A stretch of 64,000 nt of DNA from Maridesulfovibrio sp. (GCF_963678865.1 NZ_OY787459.1:958501-1022500), one strand, 5' to 3'; counted from the stretch's first letter, positions 42,862 through 52,026 are shown. Notes: generated by a model not told the origin, from the letters alone. Made by a program: numbers and translations.

Positions 42862-42929
42862 TATATTACTCCTTGAGATAATTGACTTGTTTACAACAAT
42901 GAACCGCCGGAAAAATCCCGTCGGTCCGG

Positions 42930-44870
42930 TTAAATATCTTTGCGCGGATCAATGGAAATAATACTTGCCCCGAAAGACTCAATCACCCTTTTTACATCCG
43001 GGTGAGCTTCCACTTCATCACGAATTTCCTGCCTGCTTTTACGTTTGCCCTTCTGGCTGATCTGGATTTCCAGCTCAGTTTCAGGGCCGAAATACTCGGA
43101 AACCAATCGTTCGACAACCCCACGTGAGTCACGTCCGGCCACCTGACCATGATGAAACGGATTGGCACAGGTCAGGACAAGCTTACCGTCTATCAACTCA
43201 CCCTTACATTTGCTCAGGCCGGAAATGGAACCATTCCCGCTATCGGACACGTACTTCAAAAAGCCATCAAAATCACGCGGACCGCTGACAGATGCAGGGA
43301 ATGACGGCTTGGCAGAAGCAGGTTCAGGAACCGGCTCCAATTGCAAATGAGGTTCCGCTGCCGTATTTTTGGGTTCAGGTACGGGTGGATTAATATCTGT
43401 ATCGAGCTGTAAATCTGCCGCGTCAGGGAGGGAGGAATCCTCAGCTCCCATATCGTTTGCAGAACGATTACCGGCCGGAGAACCGGACTCTGTACGTCCC
43501 ATGGGGCGACCATTCACGGCCCCCATTCCCTGCGGCTGCATACCCTGATTCTGCATAGACTGATTTTGAGGCGGAACCTGATGCGGCTGCATACCCTGCT
43601 GAGCTCCGGCCTGCCACGGCGGAGTCTGTCCGCCTGTTTGTCCGCTGGTCTGATGTCCACCGCCTGAGAGACCCGTAGCGGGCTGACTTGGAGGAGGAGT
43701 CTGATTTAGTGATTGCGGTGCTTGTTGCGGACTTGGAGCAGCAGAAGCGAGCGCACCGGCCCGTTCCATGGAAATAAGGTCACTCAGACTGGCCATGTTG
43801 AGCAGCAGCAGCTCCAAAGCCATAGCCGGTTCAAGACTGGTCATAACTTTACGCTGTCCGTCAACGGTCATCTGCCAACAGGCATGGATAAAGGAACGGT
43901 CAAAAGTCTGAGCCCATTTCATGAACTCGGCAGCTTCCTCAGAAGATAATCCAAGCAAAGGCACAGCCCGCTCACCGGACTGGTTAAGCAAAAACATGTT
44001 TCGCCAGCAATTGCCCAGTTCACGGATAAAGAAACCAAGATCAAGTCCGCGCCCGAGAACCTGCTGCACAGTCTCACCCACTGAAACCAGATCACGCACA
44101 TGAATCGCCTGCATTAACGAGAAAAAAACATCCCGCCCGGCAAGACCGAGAATGGAGCGAACATCTTCTTCCAGCAGTTTCTCACTGCCGAGAGCCAGCA
44201 CCTGCCCCAGCAAAGACATGGAATCACGCACACTGCCCGCGCCGCGTTTGGCAATAAGATCAATTGCGCCCTGCTCAAAATCAATCTTTTCCATATTCAG
44301 AATATTGGAAAGATGGGCGGTAAGCTCATCATTGGTTAGCATCTTAAAGGCATAATGCTGGCAACGGCTGATAATGGTGGCCGGAAACTTGTGAGTTTCC
44401 GTTGTCGCCATGATAAAAGTCGCATGCGGCGGCGGCTCTTCAAGAGTTTTAAGCAGAGCGTTGAAGGCCTGCACTGTAAGCATATGCGCTTCATCTATAA
44501 TAAAAACCTTGTACCGGAATTCAATCGGCGCATAGCCGATATCTTCCTTGAGTCGGCGGGCGTCATCAACTTTACCGTGTGATGCGGCGTCAATCTCGAC
44601 CACATCAACACCCACGCCGGCAGTAATCTGACGGCAGTTGTCACAAACGTTGCAAGGTTCGGCGGTCGGTGCATTTTTACAATTGAGCGCCTTGGCAAAA
44701 ATTCTGGCAATGGTAGTCTTGCCGACCCCGCGTGTGCCGCTGAAAAGATATGCGGGTGCAACCTTATCCTGAGCCGCTGCACGGGAAAGGATTGTTTTGA
44801 CTGCTTCCTGTCCTGCGACTTCAGCAAAAGTCTGCGGACGGTATTTTGCTGTCAGATTCGATGTACTCAT
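42930..44870 (-). CDS. dnaX: DNA polymerase III subunits gamma/tau
   Basis: DnaX of 646 residues, the ATPase of the clamp loader. The Walker A motif is GTRGVGKTT, Walker B is FIIDEAHML with the sensor region TTETHKFPATIISRCQ, and the zinc-binding cysteines lie in ALNCKNAPTAEPCNVCDNC. Between residues of about 385 and 505 there is a low-complexity linker rich in Gln, Met, Pro and Gly (QGMQPHQVPPQNQSMQNQG). The C-terminal tau-like region starts near residue 520. Whether a programmed frameshift generates gamma was not evident. The ATG at 44870 lies just after repeat unit U5. It is first of dnaX-ybaB. Confidence 0.96.
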   Translation of the reverse strand: MSTSNLTAKYRPQTFAEVAGQEAVKTILSRAAAQDKVAPAYLFSGTRGVGKTTIARIFAKALNCKNAPTAEPCNVCDNCRQITAGVGVDVVEIDAASHGKVDDARRLKEDIGYAPIEFRYKVFIIDEAHMLTVQAFNALLKTLEEPPPHATFIMATTETHKFPATIISRCQHYAFKMLTNDELTAHLSNILNMEKIDFEQGAIDLIAKRGAGSVRDSMSLLGQVLALGSEKLLEEDVRSILGLAGRDVFFSLMQAIHVRDLVSVGETVQQVLGRGLDLGFFIRELGNCWRNMFLLNQSGERAVPLLGLSSEEAAEFMKWAQTFDRSFIHACWQMTVDGQRKVMTSLEPAMALELLLLNMASLSDLISMERAGALASAAPSPQQAPQSLNQTPPPSQPATGLSGGGHQTSGQTGGQTPPWQAGAQQGMQPHQVPPQNQSMQNQGMQPQGMGAVNGRPMGRTESGSPAGNRSANDMGAEDSSLPDAADLQLDTDINPPVPEPKNTAAEPHLQLEPVPEPASAKPSFPASVSGPRDFDGFLKYVSDSGNGSISGLSKCKGELIDGKLVLTCANPFHHGQVAGRDSRGVVERLVSEYFGPETELEIQISQKGKRKSRQEIRDEVEAHPDVKRVIESFGASIISIDPRKDI

Positions 44871-44879
44871 AATAATTAA

Positions 44880-44978
44880 GATGCCTTCGGCGACCCTGCC
44901 GGGAACCTTAAACCTTTTTTGATTCGCAAGGTTTAAGAATCCAAAAAACTTTTATTAAGCTTCGCTGCTGTTAGCAAC
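44880..44978. repeat. Modular intergenic repeat, unit U5
   Basis: Abuts the dnaX start: GATGCCTTCGGCGACCCTGC, CTTAAACC, a stem-loop to GGTTTAAG, AATCCAAAAAACTTTTATTAA and GCTTCGC. With U6 it forms a second composite element with inverted ends, between dnaX and ilvE. Confidence 0.8.
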
Positions 44979-45042
44979 GAATCCCACATACAATCATACG
45001 CGGGGAAAAAAATACAAATAATACCCCGTTCTAAATAACCTG

Positions 45043-45134
45043 CGGCGAAACCTTATCAAAAGGTTTTGAAAAGATGGGGTTTGGGGAAGGAAAACTTTTG
45101 CAAAAGTTTTCCTTCCCCAGCCGCCGGAGGCATC
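45043..45134. repeat. Modular intergenic repeat, unit U6 with 36-bp palindrome
   Basis: Inverse orientation: GGCGAAACCTTATCAAAAGG, GATGGGGTTT, then a perfect palindrome of 36 bases (45083-45118) with arms GGGGAAGGAAAACTTTTG and CAAAAGTTTTCCTTCCCC, and CGCCGGAGGCATC. Very similar to U4. It lies at the 3' end of ilvE. Confidence 0.82.
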
Positions 45135-45140
45135 AAATAA

Positions 45141-46064
45141 TTAAATTTCGTAGTAATCCAGCCAGCCTTTGTACTTGTCATTTCCGCCTTTAACAGCGTT
45201 GAAGTACTCTTTCTGGAGGATGGTACCGATAGGACCGCGCTTGCCTTCACCTATTACGCGGTTATCCACTTCACAGATGGGGGTAACTTCAGCGGCAGTG
45301 CCACAGAAGAAAGCCTCGTCAGCAATATAAAGTTCATCGCGGGTGAAGAGCTGCTCTACCACTTCGTAACCGAGATCGCGGGCAACCTTCATCAGGCTGG
45401 CACGGGTGATACCCGGAAGTACTGAAGTAAGCGGGGTTGTCTTGATCAGATTATCTTTTACGATAAAAATATTCTCGCCGGTAGCCTCGGAAACAAAACC
45501 TGCGGTATCAAGCATGAGCGCTTCGTCGTAACCGTCTTTCACAGCCTCAACCTTGGCAAGGATGGAGTTTACGTAGTTACCGCAAGCCTTGGACTTGGTC
45601 ATCATTGCGTTTACATGATGACGGTTGAACGAAGAGGTCTTTACACGGATGCCTTTTTCAAGGGCTTCTTCTCCAAGATAGGCACCCCACGGCCATGTTG
45701 CAATGCAGACACGGATGGGGTTGGAGCCGGGATGTACACCCATGACACCGTCACCGATGAAAACCAGCGGGCGGATGTAACCTTCCTTCAGACCGTTCAC
45801 CTTGAGGGTTTCAAGAATTGCATCATGAATTTCTTCAACAGTGAAAGGAATAGTCAGACCGAGAATCTTTGCGGAATCAAAAAGACGAACCACATGTTCA
45901 CGCAGTCTGAAAACAGCGGATTTGCCGTCCACAGTGGCGTATGCACGAATACCTTCGAAAACACCGGCACCGTAGTGCAGAGTGTGGGTCAGCACATGAA
46001 CCTGTGCATCGTCCCAGTTAACCATTTCTCCGTCAAACCAGATTTTTTCTGCTTTTTGAACCAT
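45141..46064 (-). CDS. ilvE: Branched-chain amino-acid aminotransferase
   Basis: Class IV PLP-dependent aminotransferase of 307 residues that carries out the last step of valine, leucine and isoleucine synthesis and uses glutamate as amino donor. Family segments: [33 protein letters not shown], the catalytic Lys region [17 protein letters not shown], and [13 protein letters not shown]. It complements ilvBNC located 28 kb away. It is monocistronic, bounded downstream by repeat unit U6. Confidence 0.96.
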   Translation of the reverse strand: MVQKAEKIWFDGEMVNWDDAQVHVLTHTLHYGAGVFEGIRAYATVDGKSAVFRLREHVVRLFDSAKILGLTIPFTVEEIHDAILETLKVNGLKEGYIRPLVFIGDGVMGVHPGSNPIRVCIATWPWGAYLGEEALEKGIRVKTSSFNRHHVNAMMTKSKACGNYVNSILAKVEAVKDGYDEALMLDTAGFVSEATGENIFIVKDNLIKTTPLTSVLPGITRASLMKVARDLGYEVVEQLFTRDELYIADEAFFCGTAAEVTPICEVDNRVIGEGKRGPIGTILQKEYFNAVKGGNDKYKGWLDYYEI

Positions 46065-46295
46065 TAAGTCCCCCTAATTTTCTTCTATAAATATAAGCAG
46101 CGCAGGAGCATGATGACCTCGCTTAATTGCAACGCATAACAACAGAATGAATGAAGCTAAAAAAAAGAGGGTCCGAGGTCAAGAAGGAACGGGAATATCA
46201 AGGTCATGAAATAGCAGAAATCATTCACAGGGAAACACGAAATGGACGGAAGCCAACAAGCTCCCGCCCTATATATGGTACATCACCGGCAAAAA

Positions 46296-46601
46296 TCAGA
46301 CGCTGACAACGGAGTTTTCACAATCTCCGTAAGGAGTCGTTTCAGTACGGTCAGGTTCGCTATCGTTAAACCATTTGCTGCCGGCCAGATAACGGAACTG
46401 ATAATCGCGCCCGGTTTCAAGATCCACGGTAACAGTATATTTACCGCTTTTCAGTTTTTTCATGGGAATGGCATTTTCATCCCAATCATTAAAATCGCCG
46501 ACCAGATAGATTGCTTCGCCGTTTTCTACCTGAGTCTTTTCCACTTCAAATTTAACCTTGCAGACAGGTTTGGTTTTCAAAAACTTCTTGGAAAGAGCCA
46601 C
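46296..46601 (-). CDS. CBM48-like glycogen-binding-domain protein
   Basis: Small protein of 101 residues consisting almost only of an early-set/CBM48 domain: VKFEVEKTQVENGEAIYLVG, then the core DFNDWDENAIPMKKLKSGKY and RDYQFRYLAGSKWFNDSEPD. This fold binds glycogen-like sugars in isoamylases and AMPK beta subunits; stand-alone copies exist in bacteria but have unclear roles. The conserved aromatic in GDFNDW is present. It is monocistronic and divergent from alaC. Confidence 0.82.
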   Translation of the reverse strand: MALSKKFLKTKPVCKVKFEVEKTQVENGEAIYLVGDFNDWDENAIPMKKLKSGKYTVTVDLETGRDYQFRYLAGSKWFNDSEPDRTETTPYGDCENSVVSV

Positions 46602-46937
46602 ATGGTCCTCCTGATGATTTAAATTTCAGAAACGTCAGTGATAAAATTTTTCTATTAACAATTAATCGCGATTTTTTTTTAATGTCAACATAGTCGAAAA
46701 AAAATACATGCAACCGTCACTATAAGTAAGGGAAACGATATTCAGTAAAATTGAATTTTATCCGATGTATACTCATAATAAACGAATTTTTTATAAATTT
46801 ATAACTCATTATACAAAAACAAACCAACGATCTTACAAACAGGTAATACACCGATCACACGAATAATAATTTTGACAGCAAGAGTCGCCACGGGTAAGTA
46901 TAAGCCTCAAGTTTATAATTATTTAGGAGTAACGACC
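46602..46937. other. Intergenic region between CBM48 and alaC
   Basis: This 336-base AT-rich gap holds divergent promoters. A perfect -35 hexamer TTGACA lies at 46872-46877 on the plus strand with candidate -10 sequences (TAAGTA, TATAAG) at poor or long spacing, so the promoter is only tentative. No RNA gene is seen. Confidence 0.4.
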
Positions 46938-48113
46938 ATGGACAAATTTCCGAGAGTTCACCGGCTGCCCCCCTATGTGTTTGCCAAGGTGAACGAACTG
47001 AAAATGCAGATGCGCCACGAAGGTGAGGACATCATCGACCTTGGCATGGGGAACCCAGATATCCCCACCCCTCAACACATTGTAGACAAACTCGTTGAAG
47101 CGGCGAACAAACCCGCCAACCATCGCTACAGCGCGTCAAGGGGAATCAAGGGCCTTCGCAGGGAAATGGCGCTTTGGTATAAAAGAAGATATGGCGTTGA
47201 ACTGGACTATGATCAGGAAGTGGTCGTTACCATGGGCGCCAAAGAGGGGCTGGCGCACCTGGCGTTGGTTATGCTTTCACCCGGTGACGTTGTGTTCGCG
47301 CCGGATCCGTCTTACCCTATCCATCCTTACGCAAGTATCATTGCCGGAGCGGATGTAAGACGTGTTCCCATCGGTGCAGACAGGGATTTCTTTGAAGACC
47401 TTGAACTGGCAATGCGCCAGACATGGCCAAAGCCAAAACTTCTGATTATCAACTACCCGCACAACCCCACCGGGGTTACTGCGGAAATTCCGTTCTTTGA
47501 AAAGATCGTTGATTTCGCCAAAGAAAACGACCTGCTGGTCATTCACGACCTCGCCTATGCCGACTTCACTTTTGACGGCTACGAAGCACCTAGCTTCCTG
47601 CAGGCACGGGGTGCGAAAGATGTGGGAGTTGAATTCTTCTCACTGTCCAAAAGCTACTCCATGCCCGGCTGGCGCGTAGGCTTTTGTTGCGGTAACCGTG
47701 AAATGGTTCAGGCTCTGACCCGGATCAAAAGCTATCTTGATTACGGACTTTTCCAGCCGATCCAGATTGCGGCCTGCCATGCCCTTTCCGGACCGCAGGA
47801 ATGCGTGCGGGAAATAATGGACATCTATCAGGACCGTCGCGATGCTCTTTGCGAAGGGCTGCAGCGCATCGGCTGGGATGTCACTCCGCCCAAAGCCACC
47901 CAGTTCATATGGGCACCGATCCCTGAACAATTCAAGGACCTCGGATCAGTGGAATTCTCCAAGCTGCTGCTGCGGGAATGCAAAGTCGCGGTAGCACCGG
48001 GACTTGGTTTCGGGCATTACGGAGATGACCATGTTCGAATGGCCCTTGTTGAAAACAGACAGAGAATCAATCAGGCCGTACGCGGCATGAAAGATCTCTT
48101 CACAAAAGGCTAA
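46938..48113 (+). CDS. alaC: Alanine aminotransferase, AlaC type
   Basis: PLP-dependent class I aminotransferase of 391 residues, AlaC-like, converting pyruvate and glutamate to alanine and 2-oxoglutarate. The ATG at 46938 has TAGGAG 8 bases upstream; the frame is open earlier without a site. Key features: [17 protein letters not shown], the substrate-binding [12 protein letters not shown], and the catalytic Lys in [15 protein letters not shown]. It precedes hom, but a strong terminator (48133-48171) separates the two, so they are probably separate transcripts with read-through possible. Confidence 0.9.
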   Translation: MDKFPRVHRLPPYVFAKVNELKMQMRHEGEDIIDLGMGNPDIPTPQHIVDKLVEAANKPANHRYSASRGIKGLRREMALWYKRRYGVELDYDQEVVVTMGAKEGLAHLALVMLSPGDVVFAPDPSYPIHPYASIIAGADVRRVPIGADRDFFEDLELAMRQTWPKPKLLIINYPHNPTGVTAEIPFFEKIVDFAKENDLLVIHDLAYADFTFDGYEAPSFLQARGAKDVGVEFFSLSKSYSMPGWRVGFCCGNREMVQALTRIKSYLDYGLFQPIQIAACHALSGPQECVREIMDIYQDRRDALCEGLQRIGWDVTPPKATQFIWAPIPEQFKDLGSVEFSKLLLRECKVAVAPGLGFGHYGDDHVRMALVENRQRINQAVRGMKDLFTKG

Positions 48114-48132
48114 AAGATTACTATTCAAATTT

Positions 48133-48171
48133 CTAACAGGCTGCGGTATAACGCAGCCTGTTAGTTATTTT
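48133..48171 (+). terminator. Rho-independent terminator of alaC
   Basis: Thirteen-base perfect stem CTAACAGGCTGCG / CGCAGCCTGTTAG with loop GTATAA, followed by TTATTTT. Confidence 0.88.
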
Positions 48172-48201
48172 GAACCCCGTGAAATGAATTAAGAGGTTTT
48201 A

Positions 48202-49491
48202 ATGCAGACTGTAAAGCTTGCCATCGCCGGATTCGGCACCGTCGGAACCGGACTCGCCCGGATTTTGGAAGAAAACGAAGATGTAATCCTTGCCCGCTGC
48301 GGCAAAAAATTTGAGATTGCATCCATTCTGGTCCGTGACGTGAACAAAAAAAGGGATTTCCTGCCCGGCCCGGGAGTAACTTTCACCGCCGACCCTGATG
48401 AATTCACATCCAGCCCGGATGTGGACATTGTGGTAGAACTTATGGGCGGAACTTCTCTAGCCAAAGAAATCGTCATAAAAGCCCTTGAAGCCGGCAAGCA
48501 TGTAGTCACTGCCAACAAACATCTACTGGCTGAACACGGCATTGAGCTTTTCGAAATAGCTGCCCGGAATAAAGTCGGCCTGTATTACGAATCAAGCGTT
48601 GCCGGCGGCATTCCCATCATCCAGTCCATCAAGGAATCTCTGGCTGGAAACCGCATTAAATCCATTGTCGGCATTCTCAACGGAACCGCCAACTATATTC
48701 TTTCCGAAATGTCCACCAATGGGCTGGAATTTGACACCGCACTGGAACAGGCCACAGAACTCGGCTACGCCGAAGCTGATCCCACTTTTGATATTGAAGG
48801 TATCGACGCCGCACACAAAGTCTGCGTACTGGCACGTATTGCCTACGGTAAGGACTACCCTCTGGCCGAACTGCCCATAGAAGGCATCACCAAAGTCGAA
48901 GGTCAGGATATCCGCTTTGCCCGTGAATTCGGTTACCGTATCAAGCTGCTCGGTCAGGTCCGCGACGTAGGCGGCAAGCTTGAAGCCGGAGTATTCCCCG
49001 CATTGGTCAGATACACGATGCTGCTGGCCCGTGTCGGCGGTAACTACAATGCAGTGCGCGTCGAAGGCAATGCAGTGGGTCCCGCATTTTTCCACGGTCA
49101 GGGCGCAGGATCGCTGCCCACCGGAAGCGCAGTTCTGGCTGACATTATGGCCCTTGCCAAAACAGACCAGCCGGATAACACCGGATTCTGCAACGCTCCC
49201 ATTGAAAAAGCCGAAATTCTCCCCCCGGAACTTAGTACCTCGGAATACTATTTCCGCTTCACTGTTCAGGATAAGGCAGGCGTCATGGCCGCGCTTTCAA
49301 AATGCCTTGCCGAACACAATATTTCCATTGCGCAGGCTGTTCAGAAAGGCTCGCCCGAAGACAGGGATATACCAGTGGTATTCACCACCCATAAGGCCAG
49401 CGCCAAGGACGTTAATGCTGCTATTGCCGAAATCGACAAGATGCCCTTCATCACCAGACCGACCATGTCCATGCGCATTTTAAAAGGATAA
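48202..49491 (+). CDS. hom: Homoserine dehydrogenase
   Basis: Homoserine dehydrogenase of 429 residues, reducing aspartate semialdehyde to homoserine on the way to threonine and methionine. The NAD(P)-binding motif is IAGFGTVGTGLARIL. The catalytic domain includes VVTANKHLLAEHG, ASVAGGIPIIQ-like (here SSVAGGIPIIQSIKESLAG), and the FHGQGAGSLPTGSAV region. The C-terminal ACT domain (FTVQDKAGVMAALSKCLAEH) mediates feedback control. GAGG lies 5 bases before the ATG. It is followed 9 bases later by apgM, giving a hom-apgM unit. Confidence 0.96.
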   Translation: MQTVKLAIAGFGTVGTGLARILEENEDVILARCGKKFEIASILVRDVNKKRDFLPGPGVTFTADPDEFTSSPDVDIVVELMGGTSLAKEIVIKALEAGKHVVTANKHLLAEHGIELFEIAARNKVGLYYESSVAGGIPIIQSIKESLAGNRIKSIVGILNGTANYILSEMSTNGLEFDTALEQATELGYAEADPTFDIEGIDAAHKVCVLARIAYGKDYPLAELPIEGITKVEGQDIRFAREFGYRIKLLGQVRDVGGKLEAGVFPALVRYTMLLARVGGNYNAVRVEGNAVGPAFFHGQGAGSLPTGSAVLADIMALAKTDQPDNTGFCNAPIEKAEILPPELSTSEYYFRFTVQDKAGVMAALSKCLAEHNISIAQAVQKGSPEDRDIPVVFTTHKASAKDVNAAIAEIDKMPFITRPTMSMRILKG

Positions 49492-49500
49492 CCTTTACAT

Positions 49501-50682
49501 ATGAAACTTCTTTTTCTCATTGCAGACGGAATGGGCGGTTGGCCCATTGAAGAACTTGGCAACAAAACAACCCTCGCAGCAGCGAAGACACCAAATATGG
49601 ACATGCTTGCCGGAAAGGGTTTGATCGGCACCTGCCGCACCGTACCCAAAGGCATGGCTCCCGGTTCCGACGTTGCCAACATGTCCCTGCTGGGATTTGA
49701 TCCCGCCACCTACCATACAGGACGCGGTCCCATTGAAGCCGCAGCGCAGGGCCTCAAGCTTGAACCTGATGATCTGGTCTGGCGCATGAACCTGGTTAAT
49801 ATTTCCGAATTTGCTGAAAACGGTACCATGTTCGACTATTCTTCCGGCCATATCGGTACGGAACAATCGGTACCGCTGGTGGAAAAGCTTCAGGCTGAAC
49901 TCGGCAATGACGAGTTCACCTTTTACCCCGGCATCCAGTACCGCCACCTGCTCGTGCAGAAAGGCGGAGCCAAGGAAATGGAAGCGGGACTTAACATTCG
50001 TCCGCCCCATGACCTGACAGATAAGCCCATTGACGAAGATGTGCGCGAATTTGCAAAAAGCCCGCGTCTGGACAAACTGGTACGTGACGCAGTAGAAGTG
50101 CTCTCAGGAAACGGTACTAAGGCTGTATCCATCTGGCCTTGGGGTCAAGGACGCCCGCTGAATCTGCCTCCTTTTGAAGAAAAATTCGGCATGAAAGGCG
50201 CTGTTATTTCCGCAGTTGACTTGATCAAAGGACTGGGCAACGCATCAGGCATGGAAGTGATTGATGTTGAAGGTGCCACCGGACTGGTCGATACAAACTA
50301 CGAAGGAAAAGTTGAAGCGGCCCTGAAATTTCTGGAGCATGGCGATTTCGTATACGTACACCTTGAAGGACCGGATGAATCCGGGCACATGGGTAGTGTA
50401 GAAGACAAGATCAAATCCATAGAACATTTTGATTCCCGCATTTTGGCTCCGCTGTTGGAAAAATTCCCTCTTGATAAAGCCAACTACGTAGTCACCTGTG
50501 ACCACTACACCCCGATAGAAACCAGAACCCACGATGAAACCCCGGTTCCATTCATAATGACTTCTCCACGCCTGATTCCTTCAGGGGAGACCTCATTCAC
50601 GGAAGAAACCGCTGACCGCGCAGGTATAATCATCCCCGACGGACATGATTTCATGCAGTGGGTGTTAAATAAAACAAAATAA
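49501..50682 (+). CDS. apgM: ApgM-like protein, putative homoserine kinase
   Basis: Alkaline-phosphatase-superfamily protein of 393 residues, related to archaeal-type cofactor-independent phosphoglycerate mutase. Metal and catalytic positions are present: Asp in LIADGMGG, Ser in GSDVANMSLLG, Asp/His in EGPDESGHMG, and DHYTPIETRTHDETPVP. Close relatives adjacent to threonine-pathway genes are annotated as proposed homoserine kinases (TIGR02535). Here it lies 9 bases after hom, and no classical thrB is visible. I therefore favour homoserine kinase over phosphoglycerate mutase, but sequence alone cannot decide. Confidence 0.88.
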   Translation: MKLLFLIADGMGGWPIEELGNKTTLAAAKTPNMDMLAGKGLIGTCRTVPKGMAPGSDVANMSLLGFDPATYHTGRGPIEAAAQGLKLEPDDLVWRMNLVNISEFAENGTMFDYSSGHIGTEQSVPLVEKLQAELGNDEFTFYPGIQYRHLLVQKGGAKEMEAGLNIRPPHDLTDKPIDEDVREFAKSPRLDKLVRDAVEVLSGNGTKAVSIWPWGQGRPLNLPPFEEKFGMKGAVISAVDLIKGLGNASGMEVIDVEGATGLVDTNYEGKVEAALKFLEHGDFVYVHLEGPDESGHMGSVEDKIKSIEHFDSRILAPLLEKFPLDKANYVVTCDHYTPIETRTHDETPVPFIMTSPRLIPSGETSFTEETADRAGIIIPDGHDFMQWVLNKTK

Positions 50683-50684
50683 CC

Positions 50685-51095
50685 ATGAAAAACCAATTTC
50701 CAACTCCGCATTCATGGCTGGAGCACAGTGTTTCCTATGGCGAAACCGATGCCATGGGCGTAGTTTATTACGCAGAATATCTGCACTTTTTTGAACGGTC
50801 CCGTTCGCTGTTTATCCGCGAACGGGGCATGAGTTATGCCGAAGTTGAAGAACGCGGAATCTACCTGCCTGTGCGCGAAGCCAACTGCCGTTACCGTGTA
50901 CCGGCTCAATATGACGACCAGCTTGATATTCAGGTGGGTATCATCGAATGGAAACGAGCTTCAATCAAATTCATCTACGACATCTACAAGGATAACCGTT
51001 CAACACTGATCGCATCCGGGTTCACCGAGCACGCCTGCGTCAACAAAGACGGACGGCCTGTACGCGTCCCGGAATGGCTCAGAGAAATATTTTAA
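50685..51095 (+). CDS. ybgC: YbgC-like acyl-CoA thioesterase
   Basis: Hotdog-fold acyl-CoA thioesterase of 136 residues, YbgC/4HBT type. The catalytic signature is SYGETDAMGVVYYAEYLHFF with the Asp in TDAMG, and RYRVPAQYDDQLDI is the typical mid segment. It starts 2 bases after the apgM stop, so it is co-transcribed. The natural substrate is unknown; many relatives act on short acyl-CoAs or are linked to phospholipid metabolism. Confidence 0.9.
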   Translation: MKNQFPTPHSWLEHSVSYGETDAMGVVYYAEYLHFFERSRSLFIRERGMSYAEVEERGIYLPVREANCRYRVPAQYDDQLDIQVGIIEWKRASIKFIYDIYKDNRSTLIASGFTEHACVNKDGRPVRVPEWLREIF

Positions 51096-51131
51096 CCCAA
51101 AATGACGCCCTCCACCTCTCTCCAACAACGT

Positions 51132-51230
51132 TGGCGAAGCCCTGATAAAAGTTTTTGAAGAGTCCAGCGAAACTTTTTTTAAAAGTTTCACTGGCCCTCG
51201 GAGAGGCACCCGGCAGGGTCGCCGAAGGCA
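51132..51230. repeat. Modular intergenic repeat, unit U7
   Basis: Same orientation as U4 and U6: TTGGCGAAGCCCTGATAAAA, a stem-loop CCAGCGAAACTTTT to AAAAGTTTCACTGG (51164-51194), CCCTCGGAGAGGCA, then GGCAGGGTCGCCGAAGGCA. Its end module is the same as those next to recD2 and dnaX, and here supplies the ribosome site GAAGG of the amidohydrolase. Confidence 0.8.
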
Positions 51231-51235
51231 CAATC

Positions 51236-52021
51236 ATGTACTACGACGTTCATACTCACGCATTTCATCCCAAAATTGCTGACAAGGTAATCCAGCAACT
51301 GCACGATCATTACGGCATAACCGCAGTAGGTAACGGACATCCGGAAGACCTGCTGAACCGTGCGACCCGTGCAGGTCTGGACCGAGTCATCATTCATACC
51401 GCTGCAACCGCCCCGGATCAGGTCATCCCAGCCAACAACTGGTCTATTGAACTGGCAAAATCAGACGAACGCATCGTTACCTTCGGGACCATGCACCCTG
51501 ATTACGCCGACCCGGAAAAAGAATTCGCAAGGCTGGAACGCAACGGTATCAAGGGTCTGAAATTCCACCCGGACTTTCAAGGCTTCTTCATGGACGACCA
51601 CAAATTTTACCGCATCATGGAAATGGTGCAGGGCCGCTTTGTATGCATGTTCCATATCGGGGACAGACTGCCGCCTGAAAAGAACCCCTCCTGCCCGCTC
51701 AAGCTGAAAAAACTGCTCCAGAACTTTCCTAAGCTGAAAGCCATCGGCGCGCATATGGGCGGGTTGTATCATTGGAAAATGGTTGCTGAAGAACTGGCTG
51801 GAATGGATGTATATTTTGATACTTCCAGTTGCCTGCCCTTCATGGATAAGAAAGTGCTTTATGAAATAATCAACAAACACCCACGCGAACGGATTCTGTT
51901 CGGAAGCGACTACCCGCTCTTTGATCCGCAAGATTCAATGAAAGAATTGCAGCACGCCCTCAAGCTCAAAGACAGCGAACTGGAGCTGCACATGAGCGCA
52001 GTGGAATCTCTGCTTGCCTAA
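51236..52021 (+). CDS. Amidohydrolase-family metal-dependent hydrolase
   Basis: Amidohydrolase-2 family protein of 261 residues. It starts YYDVHTHAFHP with the metal-binding His-x-His, followed by GLKFHPDFQGF, IGAHMGGLYHW and the final Asp region ILFGSDYPLFDP. The layout suggests a TIM-barrel zinc or iron hydrolase or decarboxylase with unknown substrate. The ATG at 51236 has GAAGG 7 bases upstream inside repeat U7; an upstream ATG at 51155 would translate the repeat. It ends in a terminator shared with the converging DUF2867 gene. Confidence 0.88.
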   Translation: MYYDVHTHAFHPKIADKVIQQLHDHYGITAVGNGHPEDLLNRATRAGLDRVIIHTAATAPDQVIPANNWSIELAKSDERIVTFGTMHPDYADPEKEFARLERNGIKGLKFHPDFQGFFMDDHKFYRIMEMVQGRFVCMFHIGDRLPPEKNPSCPLKLKKLLQNFPKLKAIGAHMGGLYHWKMVAEELAGMDVYFDTSSCLPFMDKKVLYEIINKHPRERILFGSDYPLFDPQDSMKELQHALKLKDSELELHMSAVESLLA

Positions 52022-52026
52022 TAAAC

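Noticed and set aside
46112..46172. Attenuator for ilvE
   Set aside because: A distant GACCTC/GAGGTC pairing exists upstream of ilvE, but there is no leader peptide with branched-chain codons and no terminator hairpin next to the T tract.
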